Below, piece by piece: positions 24,951 to 33,307 of a stretch of DNA of 44,199 nucleotides. The number at the start of each line of letters is the position of its first letter. Position 1 is the first letter of the stretch. The notes under the pieces were generated by a model that was not told where the DNA came from, ran no database searches, and saw only the letters and a program-made list of their open reading frames with translations. This DNA is from Candidatus Anoxychlamydiales bacterium (GTDB lineage: Bacteria; Chlamydiota; Chlamydiia; Chlamydiales; SM23-39): the NCBI GenBank assembly GCA_011064875.1, contig JAAKFV010000004.1, forward strand, positions 1-44,199. Direction: 5' to 3'. The position numbers and the translations under genes are program-made.

Positions 24951-26804
24951 TTAGTCCTCTGAATCTGAAAACTCTTCTTTTAATGAATCAAGTGTTTTTT
25001 CTACAAACTCACCAAAAGTTGTTTTTACTTGTAGGTTAGGCTTTGATTCTTCTAATCTTTTTAAAGCTTTTTGCACATCAGCTGTGATTTTATTTTCACT
25101 TAAATCTAACATTACTATAGCGTTGTTTTTAAGATGATTTTTTAAAATCTCTATTCGTTTAGTAGCATTACACTCTATTTGATTAGAGCTTAAATCAAGA
25201 TGTGTCAGGGCTTGATTAGTTTCTAATCCCTGCAAAAATAAACACAGACCAAAAAATCCGATTTCATTAGCGCTTAAATCAAGATGAGTAAGAGAAGAGT
25301 TTTTTGCTAAAGATGAGCTTGTTAGAGGTTGTTTTGCTAGAGCCTTTGCGTCTGAATAATTAAATTTGTTTCCAGAAAGACATAGATGAGTTAAAGATTT
25401 GTTTTTTCCTATAGCCTGTCCTAAGGAAATAGCGTTCTCATGGAGTAGATTTCCTCCTAAATTGTTTTCACTCAAATCAAGATGAGTCATGGTTCTATTT
25501 GTTATTAAAAAAGCCGCTAAAGCTGCTATTCCTTTAGCAGTAATTCTATTTGACCTTAGATTAAGATATTTAAGAGGAGTGTCTTTTAAAACATTGGCAA
25601 GAAACATAAATTCCGCACCTATATTATTATCACTTAGATCTAAATGAGTGATTGTATAATTATTTTTAAAGGGGTGTTCTAAAACTCCAACCGACTTACC
25701 GATCATACATGAACTTAGATCTAATTTAGATACAACTGCATTGGTCTCAAGTGCTTTTGCTACTAATAAAATTGTAGCTTCAATAGGAAACTTTCTTAGC
25801 AGAGGTAAATCGCGTTTAGAAGTTTTTTTAGGATCATATACAAATTGCAAAGTCGTTCCAAATGACATAGGGTAATCTGTTATTTTATCAGCTTCGCTTA
25901 CAGTAAGCTTAACTTCTGATAAAGAATCAGCAGTTTTTAATTCTTCTATAAATTCTTCTTTTTTATCGATACGATCTAATAGAGTTTTTATAAGCCTTTC
26001 TCCAGGTATTATACCTTTGATATCAGCATTTAAAATAACATCTTTCATCGAAGGATAGAAAAGTTTAAGGATAAATTTGCAGTAATTAGAGTCTAATTGT
26101 TGAGCTATTCTTATGAGTTTTTCTATTCCAAAAAGTTTTTCTAATGTCTCAGCTTTTATTTTTACAGCATTTTCAGCTTCAATTTTCACAGATAAAGGTG
26201 CTTTTAGATCCAATATTTCTAAGTCTTTATCATTATAAGCTTTTAAAATTTTCAAGTGAGGAGCTATCAATCCAAGGATTTTTAGATTTTGACAATCAGA
26301 TATATCAAGATGTTCTAACTTTCTAAATATAGCTAATTTTAATAAAAGCCCCCCTGTAATAGAAGAGATATTAGAGCATTCTCTTAAAGCAAGTATTTGT
26401 AATTCAAGACATTTTTCACCGATAATCCTTACCGAGCTTTTGGTTATACTTGGACAACCATTAAGAATTAATTTTGTAAGATTTTTGTGTAAAAAAGGTT
26501 TAAGTTTTTTGTCATCTAAAATAGATATATTTGAAAGGTTAATAACATTTGATGGATCTGAAGGATAAATAACAGTATCAAAATGATTGAGACGAGCTCG
26601 AATAATCGATTTCATGTCATCTACTTTAGATGCATTTGCTTGTTTTAATGCAGCTGTAAAATGTTTTTTTGCATCCTCTATCAGTCCATTTCGCTCAGCT
26701 ATAGAACCTAATTTATAATAATCTTCACAAGAAATTGCATCTTTTTCTTCTTCTTTAGGCTTTGTAGGGTAGCAGCTTCCAATGGAACTCGAACTAACAC
26801 TCAT
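24951..26804 (-). CDS. leucine-rich-repeat protein, candidate effector
   Basis: A 617-residue protein without signal peptide or membrane segment. Residues about 27-57 form one TPR-like hairpin (CEDYYKLGSIAERNGLIEDA). Residues 105-200 are cysteine-containing LRRs of the F-box/AMN1 kind (LTKLILNGCPSITKSSVRII; LQILALRECSNIS; LEHLDISDCQNLK). Residues 355-590 are ribonuclease-inhibitor-like LRRs with the unit LTHLDLSxNxIG repeated about seven times (VSKLDLSSCMIG, ITHLDLSDNNIG, LKYLNLRSNRIT, MTHLDLSENNLG, LTHLCLSGNKFN, LTHLDLSANEIG, LTHLDLSSNQIE). The C-terminus is acidic. LRRs of these eukaryote-like kinds are frequent in effectors of intracellular bacteria. A GGAG ribosome site is present and an inverted repeat lies just upstream. 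Confidence 0.88.
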   Translation of the reverse strand: MSVSSSSIGSCYPTKPKEEEKDAISCEDYYKLGSIAERNGLIEDAKKHFTAALKQANASKVDDMKSIIRARLNHFDTVIYPSDPSNVINLSNISILDDKKLKPFLHKNLTKLILNGCPSITKSSVRIIGEKCLELQILALRECSNISSITGGLLLKLAIFRKLEHLDISDCQNLKILGLIAPHLKILKAYNDKDLEILDLKAPLSVKIEAENAVKIKAETLEKLFGIEKLIRIAQQLDSNYCKFILKLFYPSMKDVILNADIKGIIPGERLIKTLLDRIDKKEEFIEELKTADSLSEVKLTVSEADKITDYPMSFGTTLQFVYDPKKTSKRDLPLLRKFPIEATILLVAKALETNAVVSKLDLSSCMIGKSVGVLEHPFKNNYTITHLDLSDNNIGAEFMFLANVLKDTPLKYLNLRSNRITAKGIAALAAFLITNRTMTHLDLSENNLGGNLLHENAISLGQAIGKNKSLTHLCLSGNKFNYSDAKALAKQPLTSSSLAKNSSLTHLDLSANEIGFFGLCLFLQGLETNQALTHLDLSSNQIECNATKRIEILKNHLKNNAIVMLDLSENKITADVQKALKRLEESKPNLQVKTTFGEFVEKTLDSLKEEFSDSED

Positions 26805-26819
26805 AAGGATCTCCTAAAT

Positions 26820-26854
26820 TTTTTTGATAAACATTATCAAAAAATTTGATTATA
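26820..26854 (-). promoter_or_regulatory. -10 box and 11-bp inverted repeat upstream of the LRR gene
   Basis: On the minus strand a consensus TATAAT (26854-26849) is followed by a perfect inverted repeat with 11-base arms TTTTTTGATAA / TTATCAAAAAA (26834-26844 and 26820-26830) and a 3-base centre. The repeat would cover the transcription start and early leader, just before the ribosome site (GGAG). No convincing -35 is seen. Confidence 0.4.
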
Positions 26855-26938
26855 TTTCAAATAATATTTTATTTTTTTAAGTCCAAAGTATCATTTTAAC
26901 TTTGCTCTGACATAAGCTTTTTTAGTTTTCAAAAATTA

Positions 26939-26969
26939 TTGACATGGAAGTCTCTAATATCTAGACTTC
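26939..26969 (+). promoter_or_regulatory. promoter with overlapping inverted repeat for the 27012 gene
   Basis: A perfect -35 TTGACA (26939-26944), a 17-base spacer and TAGACT (26962-26967) form a good promoter with a start near 26974. A perfect inverted repeat, GAAGTCT (26947-26953) and AGACTTC (26963-26969), spans the spacer and the -10 box. This is the usual layout of a repressor operator. Confidence 0.5.
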
Positions 26970-27011
26970 TTTAGCAAAACAATTTTTTTTACAATTTAAC
27001 CATCTAAAACA

Positions 27012-28226
27012 ATGACATATCCTATTGATGCAAAAAGTTTAATGAACGGTGATCATAGAGGAAAACACGAACGTGTACATTCAAAAAAAGATCCAATAAT
27101 ATGGAAAACTCATGATTATGTTATTCAAAGTAAACGCAAGGGTTGTTTTTGCTGCTGTGGATCTAATATACACTTAGAAACACCGCTTACAGATAGAGTA
27201 ACCTTCGAAAAAAATGTTCAAGCTATCATAGAGTTTATATCTGGTGAAAAAACCTCTCATAAAGGTTTGAGAATATCAGAAAAAAATCTTAAGGCTTTGA
27301 GAAAAAAAGCACTTAAAGCAACAACTATTCCAGAAAGAATATCTGAAGCATTTGATAAGTATGAGTATGATTTTTTAAAGTCATTTTTAAATTGTTATAA
27401 TCCTCAAAAATTTTCTAAAAAATATTCCAGTCTAAAATCTAAGGAGCAAAAGTTATTTAAAAAGATTATTGGGGGAAATGAGGTGTTAAAGATAATACAG
27501 GATAGTCATTTCAAAGAAATGCTAGAAAAATTATCAAAAATTGCTGAATTAATAAATAAAGTTGAAAATATTCGAATTTCTTGTAATGAAAGCATCGAAT
27601 CATTTTATGATATAATAAAAACACTTGAAGAAAAGCAAATTAGAGACGCCTTTAGATATTTTCAATCTGATACAATGTTTGGAAAAAAAGGTTTTATTTT
27701 TTTAAATAATAAATCACTAAAATTTCCAAATCTATCTTCAATCGATGATGAGGGTCGAACTTTTTTAAAATGGCTTCGTAAAAAAATAACTTTAAAAATA
27801 ACAAAAGAAAAAGAATTAATAGATTTTATTTTATCGTGTCTGTCCTTTAATGTTTTTCGTGTAGCTCATTATTCTACTTTGCGAGAGACATTTCCTAGTT
27901 TTTTTGAAACAAACTTATATTCAACTAGATTGAAATTAGACTCAAAAAAGCCAACTCGTTTTTTTATTAATAAAGTTGATGAAAACACTTATGAGGCTGT
28001 TCAAGAAAAAAATTATAGTCTAATAACATATCTTGATGATGGTTCAAAACAAGATTGCGATATTGGTAATATGAAAGTTTGCTTGAAAATTAAATTCAAC
28101 TCCAAAAAAGAAATCATTTCTCGAAAAACTTATATAAAAGATATAGCTTTTTTTGATAAGGCAGATCTACAAACTCAAATAGATGTTTTAGAAAAAATGG
28201 ATATATCAAAAAAGATTTCAATTTAG
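27012..28226 (+). CDS. protein of unknown function with an N-terminal cysteine cluster
   Basis: A 404-residue basic protein with no signal peptide, transmembrane helix or family that I recognise. Residues 43-50 contain four cysteines close together (KGCFCCCG: Cys45, 47, 48, 49) in a basic setting. The rest is helical, Lys-rich and includes FLKSFLNCYNPQKF and an acidic-basic mid region. The leader before the ATG lacks a Shine-Dalgarno sequence, unlike most genes here. A later ATG (27042) would remove 10 residues but has no better site. A well-formed promoter overlapped by an inverted repeat lies 45-73 bases upstream. It may be a host-directed protein, from context only. Confidence 0.7.
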   Translation: MTYPIDAKSLMNGDHRGKHERVHSKKDPIIWKTHDYVIQSKRKGCFCCCGSNIHLETPLTDRVTFEKNVQAIIEFISGEKTSHKGLRISEKNLKALRKKALKATTIPERISEAFDKYEYDFLKSFLNCYNPQKFSKKYSSLKSKEQKLFKKIIGGNEVLKIIQDSHFKEMLEKLSKIAELINKVENIRISCNESIESFYDIIKTLEEKQIRDAFRYFQSDTMFGKKGFIFLNNKSLKFPNLSSIDDEGRTFLKWLRKKITLKITKEKELIDFILSCLSFNVFRVAHYSTLRETFPSFFETNLYSTRLKLDSKKPTRFFINKVDENTYEAVQEKNYSLITYLDDGSKQDCDIGNMKVCLKIKFNSKKEIISRKTYIKDIAFFDKADLQTQIDVLEKMDISKKISI

Positions 28227-28358
28227 CTTTTATTCAGCTCTTTTACATATAAATATTTGTTTTGTTAAAAAAAAATCATAAAATCATTTAAATATATTCT
28301 AAACTTCTTTATGCTAACTGCCCCAGGGAAAGAACGTAAAATTTAACTGGGAGTTAAT

Positions 28359-29033
28359 ATGAAAAAATTTATTTTGTTTTTTTTTATCCAAATAATTTCT
28401 GTCTCACTATTTTCTAATCCAATTCTAGAATCTTTAGTATATAAAATTAGAGATCCTGATACTGATAAAAAAGAGTTTAGAGAGTATTTAGAAAAAATAG
28501 GGGAATATATCGCAATTGATGTTGCGAAAGATCTAAAAACAAAAAAACAAAATATTGAAACAGTTATGGGCACTCCAGCTGAGCATAACATAGTTGATGA
28601 AAATATTGTTTTGCTCACTATATTAAGAGCAGGGTTGCCTCTATTTAATGGAGTCTTTAAAGTTTTTCCAGAAGCGGAAGCTGGTTTTTTTGCAATGCAA
28701 AGAAATGAAGTAACCCTAAAAGCTTCTGTTGATTATGTAGCACTGCCTCCATTAGAGAATAAAACAGTCATAATTGCAGATACTATGCTAGCGACGGGAG
28801 GTAGTATGTTAGATGCAATTAAAATTGTTGAAAAAAGAAATCCCAAAAAAATAATTTTAGTGAGCGCCTTAGCAGCGCAAGAGGGGATTGATAATATTTT
28901 AAGACACAATCCAGATATTCAAATATATCCGGCATATGTAGATCCAATTTTAAATGAAATAGGATATATAGTGCCAGGACTTGGCGATGCTGGAGATAGA
29001 TGTTATGGTAATAAAATAACTGTATCTCATTAA
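28359..29033 (+). CDS. upp: uracil phosphoribosyltransferase with an export-type leader
   Basis: A 224-residue UPRTase, the enzyme that makes UMP from uracil and PRPP (pyrimidine salvage). Family motifs are clear: TILRAGLPLFNGVF (87-100), the PRPP loop IIADTMLATGGS (138-149) and the uracil-binding IGYIVPGLGDAGDRCYG (201-217). Residues 1-19 (MKKFILFFFIQIISVSLFS) are a typical signal peptide: two lysines, a hydrophobic core and a small residue before NP. Normal UPRTases begin near residue 20. The next in-frame ATG is at residue 70, inside the conserved fold, so the leader cannot be dismissed as a wrong start. A GGGAG ribosome site sits 5 bases before this ATG. It converges on trmL. Confidence 0.93.
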   Translation: MKKFILFFFIQIISVSLFSNPILESLVYKIRDPDTDKKEFREYLEKIGEYIAIDVAKDLKTKKQNIETVMGTPAEHNIVDENIVLLTILRAGLPLFNGVFKVFPEAEAGFFAMQRNEVTLKASVDYVALPPLENKTVIIADTMLATGGSMLDAIKIVEKRNPKKIILVSALAAQEGIDNILRHNPDIQIYPAYVDPILNEIGYIVPGLGDAGDRCYGNKITVSH

Positions 29034-29049
29034 AATAGAAAAATTTTAA

Positions 29050-29097
29050 CTCTAAGACAAAATAAGCTTTAAAAAGAAAAGTTGTTTTGTCTTAGAG
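29050..29097 (-). terminator. 13-bp stem at the end of trmL
   Basis: CTCTAAGACAAAA (29050-29062) and TTTTGTCTTAGAG (29085-29097) pair perfectly over 13 bp with a 22-base loop. On the minus strand the stem is followed by TTAAAATTTTT, so it can terminate the hisS-aspS-mip-trmL transcript. One arm lies inside the last codons of trmL. Read the other way, it would lie just after upp. Confidence 0.7.
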
Positions 29098-29515
29098 CTT
29101 CATATAAAGCGATAGCAACTGAATTTGATAGATTTAAACAGCGGCTATTTTTTTTCATTGGAATTTTTAAAAATTTATCTTCGTATTTTTCAAAAAAGAT
29201 TTTTGGAAGTCCTGTAGTTTCTGAGCCAAAAATTAATATAGCATCTTTTTCATAAGTAATGGAGCTGTACGTTTTTGTAGCTTTTGATGAAAAAAAATAA
29301 AAGTGTTGTTTATCCAAAAGATATGTTTCTAAATTTTGGATTTTTTCTAGTTTCATATCTTTAAAATAATCAAGACCTGCTCTTTTTAAATTTCTATCAG
29401 ATAGTGAAAAAGATGCAGGAGTTACAATTGAAAGTGATGCATTTGTAAGATAACAAGTTCTTATAATATTTCCGGTATTTTGAGGAATTTCTGGTTTAAA
29501 TAAAATGATTTGCAT
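29069..29515 (-). CDS. trmL: tRNA (cytidine/uridine-34 2'-O)-methyltransferase, SpoU/TrmL family
   Basis: A 148-residue single-domain SPOUT methyltransferase, the length typical of TrmL, which methylates the wobble ribose of tRNA-Leu. The N-terminal PEIPQNTGNIIRTC (9-22), the loop ILIFGSETTGLP (93-104) and the C-terminal knot MKKNSRCLNLSNSVAIALYE are diagnostic. Its ATG overlaps the mip stop codon by one base. It is the last gene of the hisS-aspS-mip-trmL operon and matches spoU (CT540). Confidence 0.93.
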   Translation of the reverse strand: MQIILFKPEIPQNTGNIIRTCYLTNASLSIVTPASFSLSDRNLKRAGLDYFKDMKLEKIQNLETYLLDKQHFYFFSSKATKTYSSITYEKDAILIFGSETTGLPKIFFEKYEDKFLKIPMKKNSRCLNLSNSVAIALYEALRQNNFSF

Positions 29516-30210
29516 CAGAAGATTTTTTTGTTATTTGCGATTTCAGCTAAAGGATCTTTTTTAGCATCTAAATCGAGAATTTCAATATCAAAAATTACTA
29601 AAGAATTTAAATGAGGGGAATTTCTATCAAAAATTAGATCTGGATGGATAAAAACTTTTCTTTTTTCATGAAGATTCATTCCAACTATTGCTTTTTGTAG
29701 AGCTGGCAAGGTCTCATTTAAATTTATTGTCTCTTCTGAATTAATAAAAATTTTATCATCTAAATATCTGCCTGTCATTTTAACAATTGGAGAGTGATAA
29801 GTTTCAACTTTTTTGTTTTTCCCGCTTTTTAAAATTTTATATTGAAGTTTTTCTTTCTCTATTTCAATGACATCTTTGTCTTTAAGATTATTTATTAAAA
29901 AATCTTTCGCTTCTTTTAAGTTTTGAGAAGTTATTTTTTCATTTTCTTTGATTTGAATTTGAGCTAAAGCTTCTAAACATTCATCTTCACTCATTGGAGA
30001 TAATTTTTTTTGAGAGCCTTTTTTTATACCTTTTAACATATTTTTAAGATCTAATTTGAAGCCTAGATCATCTAAATTTTTGCCAATGATATGTCCAAGT
30101 GCTTCAGATAGTTTTTTTATATCTACTTCTTTTTCTTTTGCAAAAGCATTAGAAAAAATAGCTATGGTAAAAATACAAATTATAAATTTTTTTTTTAAAA
30201 GTTTTACCAT
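29515..30210 (-). CDS. mip: Mip-like FKBP-type peptidyl-prolyl isomerase, degenerate active site
   Basis: A 231-residue exported protein with a signal peptide (about residues 1-24, ending NAFA), an N-terminal dimerisation helix region (26-120) and a C-terminal FKBP-like domain (about 125-220), as in chlamydial and Legionella Mip (CT541). Position and architecture secure the family. The FKBP pocket is poorly kept: the usual VxYxG is IVKMTG, the FD pair is FIN, the IPGW-type segment is TLPALQKAIVGM, and the AYG loop is LIFDRN. Isomerase activity is therefore doubtful and a chaperone-only role is likely. The start overlaps the aspS end by 7 bases. Confidence 0.85.
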   Translation of the reverse strand: MVKLLKKKFIICIFTIAIFSNAFAKEKEVDIKKLSEALGHIIGKNLDDLGFKLDLKNMLKGIKKGSQKKLSPMSEDECLEALAQIQIKENEKITSQNLKEAKDFLINNLKDKDVIEIEKEKLQYKILKSGKNKKVETYHSPIVKMTGRYLDDKIFINSEETINLNETLPALQKAIVGMNLHEKRKVFIHPDLIFDRNSPHLNSLVIFDIEILDLDAKKDPLAEIANNKKIF

Positions 30211-31976
30211 GGGATCTCATCTATCTCTTTGGTTTGTATCTCAAGCTCTTTTAACTGATCTTTATCTACAACGCTTGGAGATTGTAGCATTAGATCTAAA
30301 CTTTTTAAGGTTTTTGGAAAGGCTATTACATCTCTTATGTTATCAGTATCTGTTAAAATCATAATGAGCCTATCAAAACCATATGCTATACCACCATGCG
30401 GAGGGGTTCCATATTTTAGAGCATCTATAAAAAATCCAAATTTTTGTTTTATATCCTCGTCTGTAAGTTTTAAAAGTTTAAAGATTTTTGATTGCAGTTC
30501 ACTATCATAAATTCTTTGTGAGCCTCCAGCGATTTCATAGCCATTTAAAACTAAATCATATGCATCTGCTCGAACTTTTAGGGGCTCTTTTTCTAAAATT
30601 TCTAAATCTTTTGTGCTAGGAGCTGTAAATGGATGGTGCATCGCTTTTAATCTTTTTTCATCTTCTGAATATTCAAATAAAGGAAAATCTTCTACCCATA
30701 AAAATTTATAAATGCCTTTTTTAATCAAAGATCTATCTTGAGCTATTTTTCTTCTTAAATGATCTAAGCCTTGATTTACAATTTCATCTTTATCTGCTGC
30801 AATTATTACTAAATCGCCATCTTCCATATTTAATTTTTTTTCGATCTCAGTTAAAAGCTCTGGAGTAAAAAATTTTAAAAGACTAGAGGATAGAGAAGAA
30901 TCTGTCTTTTTAATAAATGAAAGTCCTTTCAATCCAAAAGATTTTACAAAAGAAGATAAATCATCTAATTTTTTTCTAGATAGATCTGAGCCTCCTTTTA
31001 CATTTATAGCCTTTATGCAGCCTTTAGATTTTAAAATATCTAAAAATATAGAAAATGTTGATTTTTTTGCTATCTCATCCAACCTCTGAAATTCCATAGC
31101 AAAACGAAGATCAGGTTTATCTGTTCCATACTTTTCTAATGACTGAGAGTGAGACATTTTCTCAAATGGAGTTTTAATATCTACATCTAAACATTTTTTA
31201 AAAACTCTTTTTAAATGATTTTCAACAAGTTCAAAAAGTTTTTCTTTGCCATCAAAACTCATTTCAACATCTATTTGGGTAAATTCAGGCTGGCGATCTG
31301 CTCTAAGATCTTCATCTCTAAAGCACGGTGCTATTTGAAAATATCTATCTATTCCTCCAATCATTAAAAGTTGTTTGAATATCTGTGGAGATTGAGGAAG
31401 GGCATAAAAATTACCAGGATATATTCTAGAGGGTACTAAATAATCTCTTGCTCCCTCTGGCGTTGATTTACCTAAAATTGGTGTGTTTATCTCTAAAAAA
31501 CCATGTTCTGAAAAAAAAATTCTCGTCTCTAACATCGCTTGGTGTCTAATTTTAATCTTATCTAAAATAGGTTTTCTTCGAATGTCTAAATATCTATATT
31601 TTAATCTTAGCTCCTCGTTTGTCTCAGTTTTATCTTCAAAAATAGGAAATGGTGAGGGTTTTGATTTTGAAAGTATTTGTATCTGAGTAGCTGAAATTTC
31701 AATTTCACCAGTTTTTAAATTTTTATTTATCGTCTCTCTTTTAACAACTTCGCCTTGAATCGATATCACCCATTCATTACGCAGGGTTTTTGCAACTTCA
31801 TGAGCGAGTGATGATATTTCTGGATCAAAAACTATTTGAGTTATTCCATATCTATCTCTTAGATCAATAAAGATCATTGAGCCATGATCTCTTCTTTTAT
31901 TTACCCAGCCAGATAAGGTAACTTTTTTATTAATATCGGATTTATCAAGATCTATACATGTGTGAGTTCTAAACAT
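30204..31976 (-). CDS. aspS: aspartyl-tRNA synthetase
   Basis: A 590-residue class II synthetase of the bacterial type, with an OB-fold anticodon-binding domain (1-105, including GWVNKRRDHGSMIFIDLRDR), the catalytic core (FYALPQSPQIFKQLLM, then FQIAPCFRDEDLRADRQPEF for motif 2), an inserted GAD domain (about 290-420), and motif 3 GIAYGFDRLIMIL. It is 12 bases downstream of hisS and overlaps mip. It corresponds to CT542. Confidence 0.97.
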   Translation of the reverse strand: MFRTHTCIDLDKSDINKKVTLSGWVNKRRDHGSMIFIDLRDRYGITQIVFDPEISSLAHEVAKTLRNEWVISIQGEVVKRETINKNLKTGEIEISATQIQILSKSKPSPFPIFEDKTETNEELRLKYRYLDIRRKPILDKIKIRHQAMLETRIFFSEHGFLEINTPILGKSTPEGARDYLVPSRIYPGNFYALPQSPQIFKQLLMIGGIDRYFQIAPCFRDEDLRADRQPEFTQIDVEMSFDGKEKLFELVENHLKRVFKKCLDVDIKTPFEKMSHSQSLEKYGTDKPDLRFAMEFQRLDEIAKKSTFSIFLDILKSKGCIKAINVKGGSDLSRKKLDDLSSFVKSFGLKGLSFIKKTDSSLSSSLLKFFTPELLTEIEKKLNMEDGDLVIIAADKDEIVNQGLDHLRRKIAQDRSLIKKGIYKFLWVEDFPLFEYSEDEKRLKAMHHPFTAPSTKDLEILEKEPLKVRADAYDLVLNGYEIAGGSQRIYDSELQSKIFKLLKLTDEDIKQKFGFFIDALKYGTPPHGGIAYGFDRLIMILTDTDNIRDVIAFPKTLKSLDLMLQSPSVVDKDQLKELEIQTKEIDEIPW

Positions 31977-31988
31977 TTTAATAGGCCC

Positions 31989-33278
31989 TTAAAGTTTGTA
32001 GAATTTATCTCTGATAAAATTTTTTAAATCTTCAAATTTTATCTCTTGTTGTTCTCTTTTATCTAAGTTTTTAAATGAAGCTACTTTTTTTTGCATCTCA
32101 TCATCTGCTAAAATAAGAGCGTTTTTAGCATTTAATTTATCAGCTAAGCTAAGTGACTTTTGGATTTTTTTAGCATTTAAATCAATATCAACTGAAATTT
32201 TGTGGTGACGAAGATCTTTTGCTAATAGAATTGCAAAATCTTTTGCATCTTCTCCTATCGGAATTATATATAGAAAAGGACCCTCTTTTTCAGGGAAATA
32301 TACCTCTTCTTCTATCATAGTTTGTAAAATTCTCTCTAATCCACATGCAAATCCAATTCCTGGCAGGTCAGGCCCACCTAAAGATTTTAGAAGTGAATTA
32401 TATCTACCTCCACCACCGAGTGAGTTTTGAGCTCCACCTAATTTTTCAGATACAACTTCAAATACCGTATCATCGTAATAATCTAAGCCTCTCACTAACT
32501 TAGAATCAACTTCATATTTGATATCTAGCTTATCTAAGAGATTTAACAAATTTTCAAAATGTTTTTTTGCAGCGTCTGATAAAAAATCTAATATTGATGG
32601 CGCCTCTTTTAAAATCTTTTTGTCTCTTTCGTCTTTTGAATCCAAAATTCTCATTGGATTTTTATCAAACCTAGCTTTTGATTCTTCAGATAAATTTTCA
32701 AAATTTGGTTTTAAAAAATCAAGAAGTGCTTTTTTATAATTTGTTCTTGTCTCTAAATCTCCAATCGAATTTATCAAAAGTTTTAAATTTTTAAGCTCTA
32801 ATCTTTTAAATAATGTCACTAACATATCAATCACTTCAGCATCAATTTCAAAAGATTTATCGCCAATTATTTCTACTCCAAGTTGATGGTGCTGGCGATA
32901 TCTTCCTTTTTGTGGTCTATCATAACGAAACATCGGCCCCATATAATATAGTTTATGAAATTTTTTCTCTTGAGATAGATTGTTTTCAATAAAAGCCCTC
33001 ATTACAGAGGCTGTTCCTTCGGGCCTCAGTGACATCGATCTTTTTGCTTTATCTAAAAAAGTATATAATTCCTTTGAAGCAATATCAGATGTAGCTCCAA
33101 CTCCTCTTAAAAAAAGCTCGGTTTTTTCAAAAATTGGAACTCTAATCTCTTCAAAATTATAGTCTATAGCTAATTTATTTATTATAGATTCTAGATACTG
33201 CCATCTATTCACTTCTTTAAAACTCTCTTTAGCATTTGGCAAGATATCGAAAAGACCTTTGGGGATTTGATATTTCAT
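31989..33278 (-). CDS. hisS: histidyl-tRNA synthetase
   Basis: A 429-residue class II synthetase. Motif 2 appears as SMSLRPEGTASVMRAFIE (about 82-99) and YYMGPMFRYDRPQKGRYRQH. The histidine-specific motif is LVRGLDYYDDTVFEVVS, and motif 3 is GIGFACGLERIL. The C-terminal anticodon-binding domain runs from about 335. It is the first gene of the leftward hisS-aspS-mip-trmL operon and matches CT543. A perfect TATAAT on the minus strand (33313-33308) 30 bases upstream is a probable -10; the -35 is weak. Confidence 0.97.
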   Translation of the reverse strand: MKYQIPKGLFDILPNAKESFKEVNRWQYLESIINKLAIDYNFEEIRVPIFEKTELFLRGVGATSDIASKELYTFLDKAKRSMSLRPEGTASVMRAFIENNLSQEKKFHKLYYMGPMFRYDRPQKGRYRQHHQLGVEIIGDKSFEIDAEVIDMLVTLFKRLELKNLKLLINSIGDLETRTNYKKALLDFLKPNFENLSEESKARFDKNPMRILDSKDERDKKILKEAPSILDFLSDAAKKHFENLLNLLDKLDIKYEVDSKLVRGLDYYDDTVFEVVSEKLGGAQNSLGGGGRYNSLLKSLGGPDLPGIGFACGLERILQTMIEEEVYFPEKEGPFLYIIPIGEDAKDFAILLAKDLRHHKISVDIDLNAKKIQKSLSLADKLNAKNALILADDEMQKKVASFKNLDKREQQEIKFEDLKNFIRDKFYKL

Positions 33279-33307
33279 AAGGTATCCACTAACATATATT
33301 TAGGTCT

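Noticed and set aside
28322-28351. CCCAG/CTGGG stem that could hide the upp ribosome site (riboswitch-like)
   Set aside because: Only five base pairs with a 20-base loop and no recognisable riboswitch core; likely chance.
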